NCBI GenBank assembly: GCA_019310535.1
Contig: JAFDED010000044.1
Location: forward strand, 1-33,826
From: Deltaproteobacteria bacterium
Lineage (GTDB): Bacteria; Desulfobacterota; JAFDED01
DNA: 33,826 bases
Reading direction: 5' to 3'
This document shows positions 29,778 through 33,826 of the stretch, one piece after another (position 1 is the stretch's first letter; each line of letters begins with the position of its first letter). The translations under genes were made by a program, and so were the position numbers. The notes under the pieces are model-generated. The model saw only the letters and a program-made list of their open reading frames with translations, searched no databases and had not been told where the DNA came from.

Positions 29778-31269
29778 GACAATCATAGAGATCAGAGGCC
29801 TGGTTAGAAATTTCAGAAAAGCAAGGGCTCTGGACGGCATAGACCTCGAGATCAGAAAAGGCGAACTGTTCGGGGTCGTCGGCCCTGACGGCTCCGGGAA
29901 AACAACTTTGATGCAGTCCATGTGCGCCATCCTTGACCCTACCGAAGGCTCCATATCTGTAAAAGGATTTGATACCGTGAGAGATGCATCCCGGATTACG
30001 TCCCGCATCGGCTATATGTCCCAGGCTCACTCTCTCTACGGGGACCTCACCGTGGAGGAGAACCTGGAGTTTTTTGCCAAGATTCGAAAGGTTCCAGATA
30101 AAACCTATTTCGAAAGGAGAATGAAACTCCTTGCCTTCTCCGGTCTGACCCCTTTCTTGAAATGGAGAACAAAAAGCCTCTCCGGTGGGATGCAGAAGAA
30201 ACTTGCTCTCTGCTGTAACCTCATCCACGAGCCGGACATTCTCATTCTGGATGAGCCGACCTTGGGAGTTGATCCCGTTTCGCGGCGCCAGCTGTGGGAC
30301 ATCGTGCGCGACTACCATGCCAGGGGAAAGACCATCGTGGTTGCCACCTCCTATATGGATGAGGCCTCAAAGTGCGACAGAGTTGCTTTTCTTCTTGCCG
30401 GAAGACTCCTTGCCTGCAATGCTCCCCGGGCTTTGGGTAAGAGACTGGAGGATGTATTTTTCGCCCATATTAAAAGGAGGGATGGGGGACAAGCGGTCCC
30501 CTTTGAGAAAAGGTCGGGTAACGGGTTTATGGTGGATGTGGAACGGCTCGTGAAGGGGTTTGGTACGTTCACCGCGGTGGATGAAATCAGCTTCATGGTG
30601 AAAAGGGGAGAGATATTTGGCTTCGTGGGGCCCAACGGATCGGGAAAGACCACCACCATAAAGATCCTCTGCGGTATCACCCCGCCTACCGAGGGCAAGG
30701 TAATGGTTGATGGGACCGATGTGTCCTCCAGGCCCCAGGACGTAAAGGGGAAGATAGGCTACATGTCCCAGATATTTTCCCTTTATCTGGATTTGACGGT
30801 GGGGGAAAACCTGGATTTCTTCGGAGAAATTTACGGCATCACCCGTGAAACTCTCGAAAGGCAAAAAGACTGGGCTATAGCCATGGCGGGCCTGGCGGGG
30901 AAAGAGAGAGTCCTGACAGGGGAGCTCTCCGGGGCGTTGCGACAGCGGCTGGCCCTGGGGTGCGCGCTGCTGCACCAACCGGACATCGTTTTCCTGGACG
31001 AGCCTACCACGGGCGTAGATCCGGTATCCAGGCAAGCCTTTTGGGAAATGATAAAAATCTTAGCCGACACGGGGACAACGGTCTTTGTGACCACCCATTA
31101 CCTGGAGGAAGCGGAGAGGTGCCATAGGGTCGCTTTTCTGCACAGAGGCTGCATCCTGGCCGTGGAAGCCCCGGGCAGGTTAAGGGCATCCCATGATATG
31201 GCTCCCATGGAGGAGATTTTTATCAGGCTGGTGGGCCATGCCGATGAAAATACTTCTGGCGCTGGTTAA
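29764..31269 (+). CDS. Tandem ABC transporter ATPase (YbhF-like)
   Basis: The product has 501 residues with two nucleotide-binding domains. Domain 1: Walker A GPDGSGKTT (40-48), signature LSGGM (139-143), Walker B ILILDEPT (159-166). Domain 2: Walker A GPNGSGKTT (289-297), signature LSGAL (388-392), Walker B IVFLDEPT (408-415). Domain 1 has Ser (TSYMDEA) where the switch His normally lies, whereas domain 2 keeps it (THYLEEA). The domain 2 signature also departs from LSGGQ. Both deviations fall in the same composite ATP site, so one site may be degenerate and the other catalytic. It energises the two downstream permeases, probably for drug, cation or lipid export. The frame is intact although its neighbours are broken. 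Confidence 0.93.
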   Translation: MSPGETIIEIRGLVRNFRKARALDGIDLEIRKGELFGVVGPDGSGKTTLMQSMCAILDPTEGSISVKGFDTVRDASRITSRIGYMSQAHSLYGDLTVEENLEFFAKIRKVPDKTYFERRMKLLAFSGLTPFLKWRTKSLSGGMQKKLALCCNLIHEPDILILDEPTLGVDPVSRRQLWDIVRDYHARGKTIVVATSYMDEASKCDRVAFLLAGRLLACNAPRALGKRLEDVFFAHIKRRDGGQAVPFEKRSGNGFMVDVERLVKGFGTFTAVDEISFMVKRGEIFGFVGPNGSGKTTTIKILCGITPPTEGKVMVDGTDVSSRPQDVKGKIGYMSQIFSLYLDLTVGENLDFFGEIYGITRETLERQKDWAIAMAGLAGKERVLTGELSGALRQRLALGCALLHQPDIVFLDEPTTGVDPVSRQAFWEMIKILADTGTTVFVTTHYLEEAERCHRVAFLHRGCILAVEAPGRLRASHDMAPMEEIFIRLVGHADENTSGAG

Positions 31270-32367
31270 AAAGGAATCCAAAGAGATTTTCCGAGACCCG
31301 GTCACGCTGGGAATAGCGGTATTTTTCCCGGTGGTCATGCTTTTTCTTTTCGGCTATGCTATCTCCCTGGATATTAAGGAAGTATCCATGGGCATTTATG
31401 ACCAGGAGAGAACCCAGGAGAGCGCGGGGCTTGTGGAAGCTTTCACCGGCAGCGGGTATTTCCGCGTGGATTTCGGCCTGAATTCATTCAGAGAGGTGGA
31501 CCTAATTCTCGACAGGGGCCAGGCTGCAATGGTGCTTGTTGTACCTCCGGATTTTTCCAGGCTCGTCAATTCCAGTAGGAAAGCCACCGTCCAGGTTCTT
31601 CTGGACGGGACTTTTTCCGCCAGGGCCCTTATCATATCCAATTATGCAACGTCCATCATAAACAGGTATTCTCACGATCTCATGGAAAAATACCTGGCCG
31701 GCAGGGGGTAGCCGCCGGGCCATATGTAGGGGTAGAGCCGAGAGTCTGGTATAATCCGCCCCTCAAGAGCGTCAATTACATCGTGCCAGGGCTGTTCGCT
31801 GTGCTTCTGATGGCCTTTCCGCCCATGCTCACGGCACTGGCTATCGTGAGGGAGAAAGAGAGGGGGACCATCGAGCAGATATTTGTCTCTCCCATCAGTC
31901 CCACGGTCTTCATCCTGGGAAAGATCATCCCGTATGGAGCGATAGCTTTCGGCGAGATGTTTTTGATACTTGCCGCAGGAGCATTGTGGTTTAGCATCCC
32001 TTTCAAGGGAAGCCCAAGCCTTCTGATAGCAATGTCACTGATATACGTTTTCTGTACCGTTTGTATAGGCTTGTTTGTTTCCACCATCACCAGGACTCAG
32101 CTTGCCGCGTTGCTTTTGTCCTTGATCGTTACCCTGATGCAGTCGTTTCTTTTTTCTGGGTTTCTTTTCCCCATTGCCAACATGCCCTATGTGTTCCAGA
32201 TGTACACTTATGTGTTTCCTGCCAGGTATTTCAACGATATAAGCAGAGATATATTTCTCAAAGGGGTGTGCATAGAGTATCTGTGGTGGAACATGTTTCT
32301 TTTGCTCCTTTACACCGCGGCCCTCTTTCTGGTGGCCAGCGTGAGGTTCAAAAAGAAGCTGGCATGA
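31244..32367 (+). pseudogene. ABC-2 permease (YbhS/YbhR type), one frameshift
   Basis: The start is the ATG at 31244 (MKILLALVKKESKEIFRDPV), inside the end of the ATPase gene; 31238 is an alternative. The first 156 codons give one membrane helix and a large periplasmic domain (DQERTQESAGLVEAFTGSGY). In the G run 31704-31708 one base appears missing: six Gs would carry AGRG into VAAGPYVGVEPRVWYN and the permease core (LTALAIVREKERGTIEQIF, then five membrane helices) to the stop at 32367. The restored protein has 374 residues, the normal size for this family. Its stop overlaps the next ATG (ATGA). It is either a decayed gene or a homopolymer error. Confidence 0.78.
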
Positions 32368-33487
32368 AACAGAGAATCCTTGCAGCCGTAAAGAAGGAAT
32401 TTCTCCAGTTTCTGAGGGATCGAATGCTCATCGCCCTTATCCTCTGGACCTATACAATAGAGGTGGTTCTCTGTGCCTATGCCTGAGCTTTGAGGTGAAC
32501 AACCTCCGCCTGGTGGTCTACGACCAGGACCGGAGCCAGATCAGTCGGAGGCTCATGGAGCGATTCACGGCCTCGGAGTATTTCGCCCTGGTGTTCCAGG
32601 CCACACGACCCCTTGAAATAGACGATCTCCTCGATGCGGGGAAAGCTGATGCAGGGCTTATTATCCCTCCGGATTTTTCAGAAAAGGTCTACGGTGAGAG
32701 GAAGGCCGGGGTTCAGATGGTCCTGAGCGGCACTAATTCCAACACAGCCAATGCCGCCCGGGGCTATGCAGCCACCATTCTGGATGGCTTTTCCCAGGAC
32801 GTGCTAATGGACTTTTTGCGGAGAAAAGAGATATCGGCTACCCTCCCGGGGGTGGATCCCATGGTCAGGGTCTGGTATAACCCTGAGCTCGAGTTCCGCT
32901 ACTTCATGGTCATCTCCATGATTGTGATAGCAGCCCTCGTGGTGGGGATATTTCACACAGCGGCCACCATTGTGCGGGAGAAGGATACAGGAACCGTAGA
33001 GCAGATCGTGATCACTCCTTTAAGGAGACACGAGCTTATCCTGGCGAAGCTCGTCCCAACCATGACCATAGGGCTTCTTTCCCTTTTTCCCCGCCTCTTG
33101 ATCGCCCTCTGGTTCAATGTCCCGATGAAAGGGAGTATCCCTCTATTTTTCCTCGCCTCGGCCATTAGTTTGTTCAGCAGCATGGGCATCGGGGCGTACG
33201 TTTCCACCCTGGCCAGGAACCTGCAGCAAGCGCTTCTCATATCCTTCTTTCTCATTTTCCCCATCATGTTTCTCTCGGGAACCCTGACCCCCATTGAGAG
33301 CATGCCCAGAGCGCTGCAATATTTCGCCTACCTGAGCCCGATAACATATTATATGAAGATAAGCCTGGGTATATTCATGAAAGGGATTGGCTTGTCCATT
33401 TTGTGGCCGCAATTTGTTCTCTTCTTTGCCTTCGGAGCTCTTATATTTTTGCTCAGTCTGTTCAGATTAAGAAAAAGGATATACTGA
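32364..33487 (+). pseudogene. Second ABC-2 permease, one frameshift
   Basis: The ATG at 32364 overlaps the previous stop. After 40 codons (MKQRILAAVKKEFLQFLRDR, helix, EVVLCAYA) the frame stops. Adding one base at the CC of 32482-32483 gives LSFEVNNLRLVVYDQDRSQI and an open frame to 33487, with the periplasmic domain and the ABC-2 core (IVREKDTGTVEQIVITPLRR, final helices, RLRKRIY). The corrected length is 374 residues, equal to its neighbour, and it is the expected second subunit of a YbhR/YbhS pair. A GTG- or ATG-initiated product from within 32495 would lack the first helix. Error versus decay cannot be decided here. Confidence 0.78.
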
Positions 33488-33826
33488 TAAACTGGTTGTT
33501 GGAGTTAGTTGAAGTGTACTGCTATGAACAGAAAGAAATCAATAGGCGAAAAAGTTTTCTTGCCAGAACAAATCTTGAATAAAAACTTGCAGGCTTATTG
33601 TTTCTGTTTTGGCAAGTAATCTATACTTTTTCCCCAACTTCCCGCACCCTTACATGTTGTGGGTTCAACCATGTTACCCTGCCTCATTTCATAAGGAAGA
33701 CCAACAATTAAATAGTGTCCATCCGGAAACCCCGGATTTTTGATACGAGTGGTGATCGCTATACCTCTGATACGATCAAAAAAAGGGTTTTTAAGTTTGA
33801 TTGGACGTGATTTTCAGTTCAGAATG
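33488..33826. other. Downstream flank without recognisable gene
   Basis: About 340 bases after the last permease hold no frame I can support on either strand. The only structured element is the hairpin at 33721-33741. Confidence 0.5.
33721..33741 (+). terminator. Candidate Rho-independent terminator
   Basis: ATCCGG-AAACC-CCGGAT forms a perfect six-base-pair stem with a five-base loop, followed directly by a run of T (33737-33741). It lies 234 bases after the last permease. The surrounding TAGTGTCCATCCGG could instead be part of an insertion-sequence end. Confidence 0.5.

Noticed and set aside
33708..33741. End of an insertion sequence (TAGTGTCCATCCGG)
   Set aside because: The string recalls IS ends but no transposase or matching inverted end is in the window; a terminator hairpin explains the structure adequately.

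Overview
The window is a metal-handling and envelope region of a Gram-negative bacterium, most likely an anaerobic or microaerophilic member of the Desulfobacterota or a similar lineage. This assignment is inferred from gene content (DUF302, DGC-domain and GrdB-like proteins, YHS-CopA, Met-rich periplasmic proteins, a probable selenoprotein). No rRNA or other marker is present to confirm it. No tRNA, rRNA or CRISPR array was seen.

Layout. Everything from 97 to 28458 is on the minus strand; a plus-strand cassette follows from about 28.9 to 33.5 kb. (1) 0.1-3.9 kb: a truncated beta-propeller start, two unknown exported or Cys-rich proteins, a Tat-exported Rieske protein, a membrane histidine kinase and a 5'-damaged NfeD protein. 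(2) 3.9-4.45 kb: a decayed tyrosine recombinase and a tandem repeat resembling an IS end. (3) 4.5-8.8 kb: three translationally coupled genes for an MMPL/RND exporter, a periplasmic LolA-like protein and an outer-membrane barrel. (4) 9.0-12.5 kb: a DGC-domain protein, then a mercury-type operon with a MerR carrying the exact Cys spacing of the Hg(II) sensor, a canonical mer-type operator, a Cys-rich thioredoxin-like protein, and a MerP-like HMA protein whose two metal-binding Cys codons are both TGA. The last is a probable UxxU selenoprotein. A frameshifted chimeric gene with a CC-containing membrane domain lies downstream. (5) 12.6-15.0 kb: an FTR1 iron permease beside a Met-rich multicopper oxidase, reminiscent of Ftr1-Fet3. 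(6) 15.3-20.9 kb: small membrane, SHOCT and DUF302 proteins interleaved with broken genes (cytochrome c, CPA2 antiporter, FAD oxidoreductase, and an ftsH fragment fused to a trehalose-synthase fragment). (7) 21.0-28.5 kb: an intact copper-resistance block with a Spy-like Met-rich protein, lactate dehydrogenase, DUF5676, a membrane YHS protein, a second Met-rich protein, a membrane-anchored HtrA-type protease, an ICMT-like methyltransferase, a cupredoxin and a YHS-HMA-HMA CopA ATPase. (8) 28.9-33.5 kb: a broken HlyD-type adaptor, a tandem-ATPase ABC protein and two permeases, each with one frameshift.

Together the intact genes would sense, bind, oxidise and export soft metals (Cu, probably Hg) at the inner membrane and periplasm. 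Lesions cluster in blocks 2, 4, 6 and 8, while long genes such as copA (879 codons) and the MMPL gene are clean. That favours local gene decay, although several lesions are one-base changes in homopolymers and could be sequence errors. The most notable item is the candidate selenocysteine UxxU MerP-like protein under a MerR-type promoter.
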